Positions 16,935 to 26,009 of a stretch of 64,000 nucleotides of DNA are shown in pieces (within the stretch, counting starts at the first letter, position 1; every line of letters starts with the position of its first letter). Position numbers and translations under genes: made by a program. The notes beneath the pieces were generated by a model, which saw only the letters and a list, made by a program, of their open reading frames with translations, made no database searches and was not told the origin of the DNA. Source of the stretch: Methylobacterium nodulans ORS 2060 (lineage in GTDB: Bacteria > Pseudomonadota > Alphaproteobacteria > Rhizobiales > Beijerinckiaceae); contig NC_011894.1 in the NCBI RefSeq assembly GCF_000022085.1, positions 2,445,501 through 2,509,500 on the forward strand. The letters run 5' to 3'.

Positions 16935-17837
16935 AACGCCGAACACGATGCCTTCCCGCTCGTAGTCTTCGTGCACGCAGTCGAGGATCAGGCCGATCTC
17001 GGGGGAGGGGTCGTCCTTGCGATAGCTCATGATGACAGGAATGAGCGCCTTCTCCTCGTCCAGCGGCCGGTAGGCCACGCCGTCGCGGCGCAGGCGCTCG
17101 ACGGAGGCGGGCACGACGCAGACCCCCACTCCTGCGGCGACCAGCCCCAGGGCCGTCTGCAGCTCGCGCACCTCGTGAATGACGGGTGGGCGCACGCCGT
17201 GATCGCGAAACAGCGCCAGGATGCGGTCGGCGTTGTTCGGGCGCGCTCCCTTGGGATAGACGATGAGCGGTGAATCGGCCAGGTCCCGCAGCCGCAACGG
17301 GCCGCGCAGGCCGGAATCCCAGCCCAGGGGCACGGCGACGATCAGCCTCTCGTTGCGCAGCAGCACGCGGGCGATGGCCGGGTCCTCGATCTCGATGCGG
17401 CCGAAGCCGACATCGATCCGTCCCTCCTTCAAGGCGGCGATCTGCTCCAGCGTCAGCAATTCGAGCAGGGTGAGATCGACGTCCGGCCGCTTCAGGCGGT
17501 AGCCCCGGATGATCTCGGGCAGGCGTCCGTAGAGGGTCGAGGCGACGAAGCCGACCCGGAAGCGGTTGCGCTCCGCCAAGCGGAGGCGGCGCCCGGTCTC
17601 GCGCAGGTCGTCGATGCGCTCCAGGATCTGGATCGCCTGCTCGAAGATCAGCCGTCCCGGCTCGGTCAGGCGGACCGGGCGCGAGCCCCGCTCGATCAGA
17701 GCCATGCCGAGTTCGTCTTCGAGCTGCTGGATCTGCTTGCTCAGCGCGGGCTGGGCCACATGCAGCGTCTCGGCGGCTCGCGTGAAGCTCTGCTCGCGGC
17801 CGACCGCCACGAAGTAGCGAAGATGCCGAAACTCCAA
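16932..17837 (-). CDS. catR: LysR-family regulator of benzoate/catechol degradation (BenM/CatR type)
   Basis: This 301-residue protein has an N-terminal winged helix (MEFRHLRYFVAVGREQSFTR, then LHVAQPALSKQIQQLEDELG) and a periplasmic-binding-like effector domain. The opening MEFRHLRYFVAV is characteristic of the BenM/CatM/CatR subgroup, which senses muconate and benzoate. It is divergent from benA, 253 bases apart, as expected for the regulator of the cluster. A GGGAGG ribosome site precedes the ATG. The TAG stop lies inside a palindromic repeat end. Whether it answers to muconate, benzoate or both cannot be read from the sequence. Confidence 0.88.
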   Translation of the reverse strand: MEFRHLRYFVAVGREQSFTRAAETLHVAQPALSKQIQQLEDELGMALIERGSRPVRLTEPGRLIFEQAIQILERIDDLRETGRRLRLAERNRFRVGFVASTLYGRLPEIIRGYRLKRPDVDLTLLELLTLEQIAALKEGRIDVGFGRIEIEDPAIARVLLRNERLIVAVPLGWDSGLRGPLRLRDLADSPLIVYPKGARPNNADRILALFRDHGVRPPVIHEVRELQTALGLVAAGVGVCVVPASVERLRRDGVAYRPLDEEKALIPVIMSYRKDDPSPEIGLILDCVHEDYEREGIVFGV

Positions 17838-17876
17838 TCATTCCTCCCAGGCATAATGGTGTTCCTCATCGGTCTT

Positions 17877-17894
17877 GGACGCCGGTATGCGTCC
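17877..17894. promoter_or_regulatory. Candidate operator in the catR-benA intergenic region
   Basis: GGACGC (17877-17882) and GCGTCC (17889-17894) are perfect inverted arms around a six-base spacer, 40 bases upstream of the regulator start. LysR proteins bind such dyads. It does not match the ATAC-N7-GTAT box of Acinetobacter BenM, so the call is tentative. Confidence 0.35.
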
Positions 17895-18090
17895 TGACTA
17901 GAACTGAAAAAAGAGGAAACGCACAGGAGCGAGCGAGGCTCGTCAGGAGCGGCCCGAACGGCCGGATCGAGCGCCACGCCCTCCTTGGCACAGATGGACG
18001 AAGAGCTTGAGCTGGCCGCGCACCTTGCGTCGACCCGCACCGATCCTCTTCGCCCGCAAGCAAGGCCGGCTTCGCGGCCAGGAGGACACC

Positions 18091-19440
18091 GTGCTGGAAG
18101 ATCTGCATCAGCTTGTCGAGACCGCGGTCGAGGAGAACCCGGAAACCGGCGTCCACCGCTGCCGGCGCGACATCTTCACGGATCCGGACATCTTCGAACT
18201 GGAGATGCAGCATATCTTCGAGGGGAACTGGATCTATCTCGCGCATGAGAGCCAGATCCCGAACCCGAACGACTACTTCACGACCTATATGGGCCGCCAG
18301 CCGGTGGTCATCACGCGCAACCGCAAGGGCGAGCTCAACGCTTTCGTCAATGCGTGCAGCCACCGGGGCGCGATGATCTGCCGGCACAAGCGCGGCAACA
18401 AGGCGACCTTCACCTGCCCGTTCCACGGCTGGACCTTCAGCAACGGCGGCAAGCTCCTCAAGGTCAAGGATCCGGAGGGGGCGGGCTATCCGGAGAGCTT
18501 CAACCGCGACGGCTCCCACGACCTCGCCCGGGTGGCGCGCTTCGAGTCCTATCGCGGCTTCCTGTTCGGCAGCCTCAACCCGGAGGTGAAGCCGCTCGCC
18601 GAGCATCTGGGCGAGGCGGCCAGGATCATCGACATGATCGTCGACCAGTCGCCGGACGGCCTGGAGGTGCTGCGCGGCTCCTCGAGCTACATCTTCGACG
18701 GCAACTGGAAGCTCCAGACCGAGAACGGCGCGGACGGCTACCACGTCAGCGCCACGCACTGGAACTACGCGGCGACGACGAGCCGCCGCAAGGAGGCGCA
18801 TGTGGTCGACAAGACCCGCGCCATGGATGCGGGCGGCTGGGCCAAGCAGGGCGGCGGCTTCTACTCCTTCGAGCACGGCCACCTGCTGCTCTGGACGACC
18901 TGGTCGAACCCGGAGGACCGGCCGCTCTGGGAGCGCCGCGAGGAGCTGATCGCCCAGCACGGCCAGGCGATGGCGGACTGGATGATCAGCCGCTCGCGCA
19001 ACCTCTGCCTCTACCCGAACGTCTATCTGATGGACCAGTTCTCGTCGCAGATCCGGACCTACCGGCCGATCGCGGTCGATAAGACCGAGGTGACGATCTA
19101 CTGCATCGCGCCGAAGAACGAGAGCGCCGAGGCGCGGGCGCGGCGGATCCGGCAATACGAGGATTTCTTCAACGCGAGCGGCATGGCCACGCCCGACGAC
19201 CTGGAAGAGTTCCGCGCCTGCCAGCTCGGCTATCGCGGCCGGGCGGCGCGGTGGAACGACCTCAGTCGGGGCGCCACCCACTGGATTTCGGGCGCCGACG
19301 AGGGCGCGAAGGCGATCGGCCTCAAGCCGCTGCTCAGCGGCGCCAAGACCGAGGACGAGGGCCTGTTCGGCATCCAGCACCGCTACTGGATGGAGACGAT
19401 GCGCCGGCACATCGCGGCCGCGGACGCCAAGCAGGGCTGA
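18091..19440 (+). CDS. benA: Benzoate 1,2-dioxygenase, large (alpha) subunit
   Basis: This 449-residue Rieske oxygenase subunit converts benzoate, with BenB and BenC, to the cis-1,2-dihydrodiol carboxylate. The Rieske cluster ligands are Cys89, His91, Cys109 and His112 (CSHRGAM ... CPFHGW). The mononuclear iron site shows His218 and His223 in [10 protein letters not shown]. Length and C-terminus ([12 protein letters not shown]) match BenA/XylX. The GTG at 18091 was chosen because AGGAGG at 18080-18085 precedes it and the protein then begins as in the family. The substrate could be a substituted benzoate, but the downstream cat genes favour benzoate. Confidence 0.93.
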   Translation: MLEDLHQLVETAVEENPETGVHRCRRDIFTDPDIFELEMQHIFEGNWIYLAHESQIPNPNDYFTTYMGRQPVVITRNRKGELNAFVNACSHRGAMICRHKRGNKATFTCPFHGWTFSNGGKLLKVKDPEGAGYPESFNRDGSHDLARVARFESYRGFLFGSLNPEVKPLAEHLGEAARIIDMIVDQSPDGLEVLRGSSSYIFDGNWKLQTENGADGYHVSATHWNYAATTSRRKEAHVVDKTRAMDAGGWAKQGGGFYSFEHGHLLLWTTWSNPEDRPLWERREELIAQHGQAMADWMISRSRNLCLYPNVYLMDQFSSQIRTYRPIAVDKTEVTIYCIAPKNESAEARARRIRQYEDFFNASGMATPDDLEEFRACQLGYRGRAARWNDLSRGATHWISGADEGAKAIGLKPLLSGAKTEDEGLFGIQHRYWMETMRRHIAAADAKQG

Positions 19441-19450
19441 GACACCGGTC

Positions 19451-19476
19451 CTCCCGCCCGGCCGGTCCGGCGGGAG
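19451..19476 (+). other. Intercistronic hairpin between benA and benB
   Basis: CTCCCGCC (19451-19458) pairs with GGCGGGAG (19469-19476). It may stabilise the benA end of the transcript or tune benB expression; there is no T run. Confidence 0.4.
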
Positions 19477-19568
19477 ATTCCCAACAGACAGGTTCAAGAC
19501 AGACGAGCGAGGAGGGCCGGGCCCGCAGCGGCACCGAACGCCCTGCCACGCCGGGAGGAGACACCCCG

Positions 19569-20060
19569 ATGACCCTCACCCTGGAGCAGGTTCAGCAGTT
19601 CCTCTACCGCGAGGCCCGCTATCTCGACGACCGCGACTTCGACGCGTGGCTCGCCCTCTACGCGCCCGACGCCGAATTCTGGATGCCGTCCTGGGACGAC
19701 GACGACGAGCTCGTCACCGATCCGCAGCGCGAGGTCTCGCTGATCTACTACGACAGCCGAAGCGGGCTCGAGGACCGGGTGTTCCGCATCCGCACCGAGC
19801 GTTCCAGCGCCACCAGCCTGCCGGAGCCGCGCACCTCGCACAACATCAGCAATGTCGAGATCCTCGAACAGGATGAGGTCTCCTGCAAGCTCCGCTTCAA
19901 CTGGCTCACCTTCAACTACCGCTACAAGACAATAGATACGCATTTCGGAACATCGTTCTACACGCTTGACACCAGCGGAGAGACGCCGCTGATCAAGAAC
20001 AAGAAGGTCGTTCTAAAGAACGACTACATCCATCATGTCATCGACATCTATCATATCTGA
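19569..20060 (+). CDS. benB: Benzoate 1,2-dioxygenase, small (beta) subunit
   Basis: This 163-residue protein belongs to the ring-hydroxylating dioxygenase beta family (NTF2-like fold). Signatures are EARYLDDRDFDAWLALYAPD, FWMPSWDDDDELVTDPQRE and RTSHNISNVEI. It packs with BenA into an alpha3-beta3 hexamer and has no metal. The gene begins 128 bases after benA with GGGAGGAG nearby. The last third is a little AT-richer than the rest. Confidence 0.93.
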   Translation: MTLTLEQVQQFLYREARYLDDRDFDAWLALYAPDAEFWMPSWDDDDELVTDPQREVSLIYYDSRSGLEDRVFRIRTERSSATSLPEPRTSHNISNVEILEQDEVSCKLRFNWLTFNYRYKTIDTHFGTSFYTLDTSGETPLIKNKKVVLKNDYIHHVIDIYHI

Positions 20061-20073
20061 GGGGGGCGCAGCC

Positions 20074-21090
20074 ATGTACAATGTCGCGCTCAATTTCGAG
20101 GACGGCGTCACCCGCTTCATCGGCTGCCGCCCGGGTGAGACGGTGGCGGACGCGTCCTACCGGCTCGGGATCAACATCCCGCTCGATTGCCGGGACGGCG
20201 CCTGCGGCACCTGCCGGGTCAAGTGCGAAGGCGGCCGCTTCGATCCGGGCAGCTATATCGAGGACGCGCTGACCGACGAGGAGGCCGCCCAGGGCTTCGC
20301 GCTCGCCTGCCAGATGCGGCCGCAGACCGACCTCGTGCTCGCCGTCGCGGCCTCCTCGGACCTGTGCAAGACCAAAATCGCCGCGCACAAGGGCACGATC
20401 GCTTCGGTGCGGCGCCTCTCGGACACGACCTTCGGGCTCACGGTCGAGACCGAGGAGCCGATCGGCTTCCTGCCGGGACAATACGTCAACGTCGCGGTGC
20501 CGGGCAGCGATCAGACGCGCTCCTACTCGTTCAGCTCGATCCCCGGCAGCCCAGAGGCCCAGTTCCTGATCCGCAACATTCCCGGCGGCTTGATGAGCAG
20601 CTTCCTGGCGGATAGCGCCAAGCCCGGGGTGAGCCTGGACCTGACCGGCCCCTCGGGAAGCTTCTACCTGCGCGAGATCAAGCGGCCGGTTCTGATGCTG
20701 GCGGGGGGCACCGGGCTCGCGCCGTTCCTGTCGATGCTGAGCCGGATCGCCGAGACCGGCAGCGCCCACCCGATCCACCTCGTCTATGGCGTGACGCACG
20801 ACGCCGACCTCGTCGAGACGGAGGCGCTGGAGGCGGCCGCCGAGCGCATCCCGGGATTCAGCTTCGACACCTGCGTGGCCTCGCCGGAGAGCGCGCATCC
20901 GAAGAAGGGCTACGTCACCGAGCACCTCGCGGCCGAGCATCTGAACGGCGGCGACGTCGACACCTATCTGTGCGGCCCGCCCGCGATGGTCGACGCGGTG
21001 CGCAAGTCCTTCGCCGCGCAGGGGCTCACCCCGGCGAGTTTCCACTACGAGAAATTCTCCGCGAGCGGCACGGTCGGGGGCGGCGCATGA
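20074..21090 (+). CDS. benC: Benzoate 1,2-dioxygenase electron transfer component (reductase)
   Basis: This 338-residue protein passes electrons from NADH to BenAB. It has a plant-type 2Fe-2S domain (Cys39, Cys44, Cys47, Cys79), an FAD-binding barrel with RSYSFSS, and an NAD-binding domain with GGTGLAPFLSML and the C-terminal YLCGPPAMVDAV. The domain order ferredoxin-FAD-NAD is that of BenC/XylZ. A strong GAGGGGGG ribosome site stands before the ATG. Its stop overlaps benD by four bases. Confidence 0.95.
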   Translation: MYNVALNFEDGVTRFIGCRPGETVADASYRLGINIPLDCRDGACGTCRVKCEGGRFDPGSYIEDALTDEEAAQGFALACQMRPQTDLVLAVAASSDLCKTKIAAHKGTIASVRRLSDTTFGLTVETEEPIGFLPGQYVNVAVPGSDQTRSYSFSSIPGSPEAQFLIRNIPGGLMSSFLADSAKPGVSLDLTGPSGSFYLREIKRPVLMLAGGTGLAPFLSMLSRIAETGSAHPIHLVYGVTHDADLVETEALEAAAERIPGFSFDTCVASPESAHPKKGYVTEHLAAEHLNGGDVDTYLCGPPAMVDAVRKSFAAQGLTPASFHYEKFSASGTVGGGA

Positions 21091-21890
21091 GCCGGGCCGC
21101 AGGCGTGATCGCACCCGGGCGCTTTTCCGGGAAAGTCGTGGCGGTGACCGGTGCCGCGCAGGGCATCGGCCGCGAGGTGGCGCTGCGGCTCGCCCGCGAG
21201 GGCGCCGATCTCCTCCTCACGGACCGGTCCGCGATCGTGGAGGAGACCGCCGCCGAGGCCCGCGACCTCGGCGCGACCGTCGCCGTCGAGCTGGCCGACC
21301 TCGAACGCTACGAGGGCGCCGAGCAGGTGATGGCCGGCGCCGTCTCGCGCTTCCGGCGCCTCGACGTGCTGATCAACAATGTGGGCGGCTCGATCTGGTT
21401 CAAGCCCTACGCCCATTACGCCCCGCAGGAGGTGGAGGCCGAGATTCGGCGCTCGCTGTTTCCGACGCTCTGGTGCTGCCGGGCGGCGCTGCCGCTCATG
21501 CTGGAGGGCGGGGGCGGCAGCATCGTCAACGTCTCGTCGGTGGCGACGCGCGGCGTCAACCGCGTGCCCTACGCGGCCGCGAAGGGCGGGGTGAACGCGC
21601 TGACCGCCTGCCTCGCCTGGGAATATGCGGCCCACAACATCCGGGTGAATGCGGTCGCGCCCGGCGGCACCGAGGCGCCCCCGCGGCGGATCCCGCGCAA
21701 TCCCGCCGCGCCGAGCGAGCAGGAGCGTGCCTGGATCGACGAGGTCGTGGCCCAGACCAAGGCGTCGAGCCTGATGGGCCGCTACGGCACCCCGGCCGAG
21801 CAGGCGGCAGCGATCCTGTTCCTGGCCTCGGACGAGGCCTCCTACGTCACCGGCGTCACGCTGCCCGTGGCAGGCGGCGACCTCGGCTGA
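21087..21890 (+). CDS. benD: Benzoate cis-1,2-dihydrodiol dehydrogenase
   Basis: This 267-residue short-chain dehydrogenase oxidises and decarboxylates the BenABC product to catechol with NAD+. The cofactor motif TGAAQGIG is near residues 21-28, the structural motif NNVGG follows, and the catalytic Ser and YAAAKG are present. Insertions around PPRRIPRNP match BenD/XylL rather than generic FabG-like proteins. It overlaps benC by ATGA. Confidence 0.92.
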   Translation: MSRAAGVIAPGRFSGKVVAVTGAAQGIGREVALRLAREGADLLLTDRSAIVEETAAEARDLGATVAVELADLERYEGAEQVMAGAVSRFRRLDVLINNVGGSIWFKPYAHYAPQEVEAEIRRSLFPTLWCCRAALPLMLEGGGGSIVNVSSVATRGVNRVPYAAAKGGVNALTACLAWEYAAHNIRVNAVAPGGTEAPPRRIPRNPAAPSEQERAWIDEVVAQTKASSLMGRYGTPAEQAAAILFLASDEASYVTGVTLPVAGGDLG

Positions 21891-21923
21891 CACCCTTCAA
21901 CAACCCACGAGAGGAGACGCCCG

Positions 21924-22853
21924 ATGACGACCACGCTCACCGATTCCCCCGAGGTCCAGGCTCTGTTCGACAAGGTCGCAGGGCTCGACACCGACGCGGG
22001 CAACCCGCGCATCAAGCAGATCGTGCGCCGCGTCGTGGCCGATGCCTGCCGCATCATCGAGGAGTTCGACGTCACGCCGAACGAGTTCTGGACGGCGATG
22101 AGCTACCTGACCGAGACCGGTCAGAAGAACGAGTTCGGCCTGCTGATGCCGGGGCTCGGCATCGAGCACTTCATCGACCTGTGCATCGATGCCAGGGAGC
22201 GGGCGATGGGGATCGAGGGCGGCACGCCGCGCACCATCGAGGGGCCGCTCTACGTCGCGGGTGCGCCGCTCGCGAAGGGCGAGGCGCGCCTCGACGACGA
22301 TCCGGAGGACGGGGAGGTGCTGATCGTCGAGGGCCAGGTGACGGGCCGGGGCGGCGTGCCGCTCGCGGGCGCCGTGGTGGATGTCTGGCATGCCAACACC
22401 CTCGGCAACTATTCGGTGTTCGACAAGAGCCAGAGCCCCTGGAACCTGCGCCGCCGCATCGAGACGGATGCACAAGGGCGCTACCGGTTCCGCAGCATCC
22501 TGCCGAAGGGCTATGGCTGCCCGCCCCAGGGCCAGACGCAGAAGCTCCTCGACCAGCTCGGCCGTCACGGCCAGCGCCCGGCGCATATCCACTTCTTCGT
22601 CTCGGGGCCGGAGCACCGGCAGCTCACGACCCAGATCAACCTCGCGGACGACCCTTACGTCTATGACGATTTCGCCTTCGGCACCCGGGACGGGCTCGTG
22701 GTCGAGGTGGAGCGGGTGACCGACCCGGCGGCGATCGCGGCGGCGGGCCTGAACGAGCCGTTCTCGAAGATCCGCTTCGACTTCGCGCTCAATCCCGAGA
22801 TCGCCGACGCGCCCGACCCGGTGGTGATCCGGCCGCACGCGCAGGCCGCCTGA
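21924..22853 (+). CDS. catA: Catechol 1,2-dioxygenase (intradiol)
   Basis: This 309-residue non-haem Fe(III) enzyme opens catechol to cis,cis-muconate. Iron ligands are visible as Tyr163 (GNYSVFD), Tyr197 (LPKGYGCP), His221 and His223 (RPAHIHFFV). The N-terminal helical dimerisation region and the stretch TPRTIEGPLYVAGAP are typical of CatA. A GAGGAG precedes the ATG. Activity on chlorocatechols cannot be judged from the sequence alone. Confidence 0.95.
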   Translation: MTTTLTDSPEVQALFDKVAGLDTDAGNPRIKQIVRRVVADACRIIEEFDVTPNEFWTAMSYLTETGQKNEFGLLMPGLGIEHFIDLCIDARERAMGIEGGTPRTIEGPLYVAGAPLAKGEARLDDDPEDGEVLIVEGQVTGRGGVPLAGAVVDVWHANTLGNYSVFDKSQSPWNLRRRIETDAQGRYRFRSILPKGYGCPPQGQTQKLLDQLGRHGQRPAHIHFFVSGPEHRQLTTQINLADDPYVYDDFAFGTRDGLVVEVERVTDPAAIAAAGLNEPFSKIRFDFALNPEIADAPDPVVIRPHAQAA

Positions 22854-22860
22854 TCCGCCC

Positions 22861-22886
22861 GGTGCTCCTCCCCGGGGAGGAGCACC
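22861..22886. other. Perfect 26-base palindrome after catA
   Basis: GGTGCTCCTCCCC (22861-22873) is followed directly by its reverse complement (22874-22886), eight bases after the catA stop. It may end or protect part of the ben-catA transcript before catB; no T run follows. Confidence 0.55.
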
Positions 22887-23028
22887 ACGCCATCACCCCG
22901 CACGAGGTCGCCCGGCCCGGACGCGTCTCCCGCGTGCCGACCTCGGCCTTCGACCATCCACGCAGTAGGGCAGGGCGGGACCGGATGCCGCGCGCCCTTA
23001 GCGCCCTCCAGCTTCCCAAGGCCCTGTC

Positions 23029-24198
23029 ATGCTCGCGAAAACCCAGATCCACGACCACGCGGCCGGCTCGCCGGCCCGTGACCTCGCGGTCGCGCAGATC
23101 CGCGCCACCATCGTGGACGTGCCGACGGTGCGGCAGCACAAGCTCTCGCAGACCTCCGTCACGGCCCAGAGCTACGTCATCGTGCAGGTGCGGCTCGAGA
23201 ACGGTGTCGAGGGAATCGGCGAGGCCGCGACCCTGGGCGGTCCGCGCTGGAGCGAGGAGAGCGTCGAGGGCATCAAGGCGACCATCGACGCCTATCTGGC
23301 ACCGGCCCTGATCGGGCAGCGCGCCGACCACTTCGTCACGGCGGGCCTCGTCCTCGACGCCGCCGCCAAGCGCAACAACGCCGCCAAGGCGGCGATCGAG
23401 ACCGCCCTGTTCGACGCGGTGGGCAAGACGCTGGGGCTGCCGGCCGCGGCGCTCCTCGGCGGGGCGGTCCGCTCCAGCCTGCCCGTCCTGTGGACGCTCG
23501 CCTCCGGCGATCCCGACCAGGAGATCGCGGAAGCCCACGCCAAGCTCGACGCACGCCTGCACCGCACCTTCAAGATCAAGATCGGCGCCCAGGCTCCCGA
23601 AGCCGATCTCGCGCGCCTGACCCGGCTCGCGGCCGCGCTCGCCGACCGCGCCACCCTGATCGTCGACGCCAACCAGGCCTGGGACGAGACCACCGCTCGG
23701 CGCTTCCTGCCGCGCCTGCGCGATCTTAAGATTGCCCTCGTCGAGCAGCCGCTGCCGGCCTGGAACATCGCCGGCATGGGCCGCCTGCGGACCCGGGACG
23801 ATAGTCCGCCGCTGCTCGCCGACGAATGCGTCTTCACCGCCCACGACATGCTGGCGGTGGCACAGGGAGCCGCCGCCGATGCCGTCTCGCTGAAGCTCGT
23901 CAAGCATGGCGGCCTCATCGGGTTGCGCAAGGTCGCGGCGGTGGCGGAGGCGGCCGGCATCGGGCTCTATGGCGGGTGCCTGCTGGAGAGCTCGATCGGG
24001 GCCGCAGCCCACCTGCAGGCTTTCGCAGGGCTGCGCGATCTCGCCTGGGGCTGCGAGCATTTCGGGCCGCAGATCCTCACCGACGACCTCGTGACCGAGC
24101 CCCTGCGCTTCCACGACTTCGAGGTGCACCTGCCGGCCGGCCCCGGCCTCGGCGTCACGCTCGATCCCGACAAGCTGCGCCATTACGCACGGAGCTGA
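23029..24198 (+). CDS. catB: Muconate cycloisomerase
   Basis: This 389-residue enolase-superfamily enzyme turns cis,cis-muconate into (+)-muconolactone with Mn2+. Catalytic features are the KIK motif in TFKIKIGAQ, metal ligands Asp (VDANQAW), Glu (EQPLP) and Asp (LADECVF), and the second lysine in SLKLVKHGG. The N-terminal capping domain has PTVRQHKLSQTSVTAQSYV as in CatB. The first 20 residues are a slightly long lead and a later start is conceivable. It is 175 bases from catA and four bases from catC. Confidence 0.94.
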   Translation: MLAKTQIHDHAAGSPARDLAVAQIRATIVDVPTVRQHKLSQTSVTAQSYVIVQVRLENGVEGIGEAATLGGPRWSEESVEGIKATIDAYLAPALIGQRADHFVTAGLVLDAAAKRNNAAKAAIETALFDAVGKTLGLPAAALLGGAVRSSLPVLWTLASGDPDQEIAEAHAKLDARLHRTFKIKIGAQAPEADLARLTRLAAALADRATLIVDANQAWDETTARRFLPRLRDLKIALVEQPLPAWNIAGMGRLRTRDDSPPLLADECVFTAHDMLAVAQGAAADAVSLKLVKHGGLIGLRKVAAVAEAAGIGLYGGCLLESSIGAAAHLQAFAGLRDLAWGCEHFGPQILTDDLVTEPLRFHDFEVHLPAGPGLGVTLDPDKLRHYARS

Positions 24199-24202
24199 TC
24201 CC

Positions 24203-24481
24203 ATGCTGTACTGCGTCGAGATGGATGTCGCCATCCCGCACGGCCTCGATCCCGAGTACGTCTCCCGATTGAAGGCCGACGAGAAGGCCCGCGCCCAGGA
24301 TCTGCAGCGCCAGGGCAAGTGGGTCCACCTGTGGCGCGTGGCGGGGCGCTACGCGAATATCAGCATCTTCGATGTCGCGAGCCATGACGAGCTGCACGAC
24401 ATCCTGTCCACCCTGCCGCTCTTCCCGTTCATGACGATCCGGGTGACGCCGCTCGCGCGTCATCCCTCCGCCATTGCCTGA
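24203..24481 (+). CDS. catC: Muconolactone delta-isomerase
   Basis: This 92-residue protein isomerises muconolactone to beta-ketoadipate enol-lactone and forms decamers. MLYCVEMDVAIPHGLDP, GKWVHLWRVAGRYANISIFD and LPLFPFMTIRVTPLARHPS cover the family almost end to end. It follows catB with a four-base gap, so the two are co-translated. Confidence 0.95.
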   Translation: MLYCVEMDVAIPHGLDPEYVSRLKADEKARAQDLQRQGKWVHLWRVAGRYANISIFDVASHDELHDILSTLPLFPFMTIRVTPLARHPSAIA

Positions 24482-24572
24482 ACGGCCGCACCTCGCCGGC
24501 GCCCTGGCGCGCTTCGCCGGCGCGCTGGCGCGCCGGCGCAACAAGAAACCGGAATGCCAGAGGGATCAGGAA

Positions 24573-25928
24573 ATGCCCCCGTCACGCACCATCGACATTC
24601 AGGACTTCATCGATCAGCACAAGGTATCCGGCTTCCAGGTTCGGATCGTCATGCTGTGCTTCCTCGTGGTAGCCATCGACGGTTTCGACACGGCCGCGAT
24701 CGGCTACATCGCCCCGGCGCTGCGAAGCCAATGGCAGGTGAGCCAGGCGCAGCTTGCGCCGCTGTTCGGGGCCGGACTGTTCGGCCTGATGATCGGCGCC
24801 TTCCTGTTCGGCCCGCTCGCCGACCGCCTCGGCCGCAAGACGGTGCTGGTCGTGACCACCGCCTTCTTCGGGCTCGCGAGCCTCGCCTCCGCATGGTCGA
24901 CCTCGATCGAGATGCTGACGGCGCTGCGCTTCGTCACCGGGCTCGGGCTCGGCGGCGCGATGCCGAACGCGATCACCCTCACCTCCGAGTACTGCCCCGA
25001 GCACCGCCGCTCCTTCCTCGCCATGGCGATGTTCTGCGGCTTCACGGTCGGCTCGGCGCTCGGCGGCTTTGCGGCCGCGCACCTGATCGCCGATTTCGGC
25101 TGGACCTCGGTCCTGGTGCTCGGCGGCGTCCTGCCGCTCGCCATCCTGCCGCTGCTCGTCATCGGCCTGCCCGAGTCGGTGCGCTTCCTGGTCCTCAAGC
25201 AGGCGCCGTCCGCCCGGGTGGCCCGGCTCCTCAACCGCATCGCTCCAAAGGCCGATCTGTCCGCGGCGACCTTCACGGGCATCGCCAAACCAAAGGGCTC
25301 ACCGATCGGCCAGCTGTTCCAGCCGGGCCTCGTCGCCGGCACCCTGTGCCTGTGGCTCACCTTCTTCATGAGCCTGCTGATCTTCTACCTGCTGTCGAGC
25401 TGGCTTCCGACCATCATCAGCAGCGCCGGCCTGAGCCTCAAGGAAGCCTCCCTCGTCACCGTCATGCTGGCGACCGGCGGCACGGTCGGCGGGCTCGTGC
25501 TCGGTGCGCTGATGGACCGCGCGAACCCGCACGCGGTGCTCGGCCTCTCCTATCTCTGTGCGGCGGGTTTCGTGGCCCTGATCGGCAGCGCCACCGGTTC
25601 GGTCGTGCTCCTGGCTGTCGCGGTGTTCGGCGCCGGCTTCTGCGTCGCGGGCTCGCAAATCGGCATCAACGCGCTGTCGGCGAGCTACTACCCGACCGCG
25701 AACCGCGCCACGGGCGTAGCCTGGGCGAATGCGGTCGGCCGGATCGGGTCGGTGGTCGGCTCGATGGTCGGCGCCTCGCTCCTCGGCCTCGGTCTCGGGC
25801 TGCCGGCCACCTTCGGCCTCGTGGCGGTCCCGGCGCTCGTCGCGGCGATCAGCATCGTCCTCAAGGGCCGGCTCGGTGCTCCGGTGCTGCCCGTCGCGGC
25901 GCCGGCCCCGGCGGTCCAGGGCTCCTGA
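24573..25928 (+). CDS. benK: MFS aromatic acid transporter (AAHS family, BenK-like)
   Basis: This 451-residue protein has twelve membrane helices. FLVVAIDGFDTAAIGYIAPA in the first helix and the loop GPLADRLGRKTVLV are hallmarks of the aromatic acid:H+ symporter family (BenK, PcaK). It should import benzoate with a proton. The AAACC to AGGG leader before ATG 24573 gives a modest ribosome site. A GC-rich palindromic stretch lies between catC and this gene. Benzoate as the substrate is inferred from the cluster. Confidence 0.88.
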   Translation: MPPSRTIDIQDFIDQHKVSGFQVRIVMLCFLVVAIDGFDTAAIGYIAPALRSQWQVSQAQLAPLFGAGLFGLMIGAFLFGPLADRLGRKTVLVVTTAFFGLASLASAWSTSIEMLTALRFVTGLGLGGAMPNAITLTSEYCPEHRRSFLAMAMFCGFTVGSALGGFAAAHLIADFGWTSVLVLGGVLPLAILPLLVIGLPESVRFLVLKQAPSARVARLLNRIAPKADLSAATFTGIAKPKGSPIGQLFQPGLVAGTLCLWLTFFMSLLIFYLLSSWLPTIISSAGLSLKEASLVTVMLATGGTVGGLVLGALMDRANPHAVLGLSYLCAAGFVALIGSATGSVVLLAVAVFGAGFCVAGSQIGINALSASYYPTANRATGVAWANAVGRIGSVVGSMVGASLLGLGLGLPATFGLVAVPALVAAISIVLKGRLGAPVLPVAAPAPAVQGS

Positions 25929-26009
25929 AGCGGCATCGCGCGCCGCCGCCTCCGCCCGACCCGGGACCGCAAGGATGCCCGGGTCCCCTTCCCACGGACA
26001 TGTCCTCCG

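Noticed and set aside
18091..19440. benA as toluate or anthranilate dioxygenase
   Set aside because: The presence of a BenC-type fused reductase, BenD and the intradiol cat genes fits benzoate best, although related substrates cannot be ruled out.
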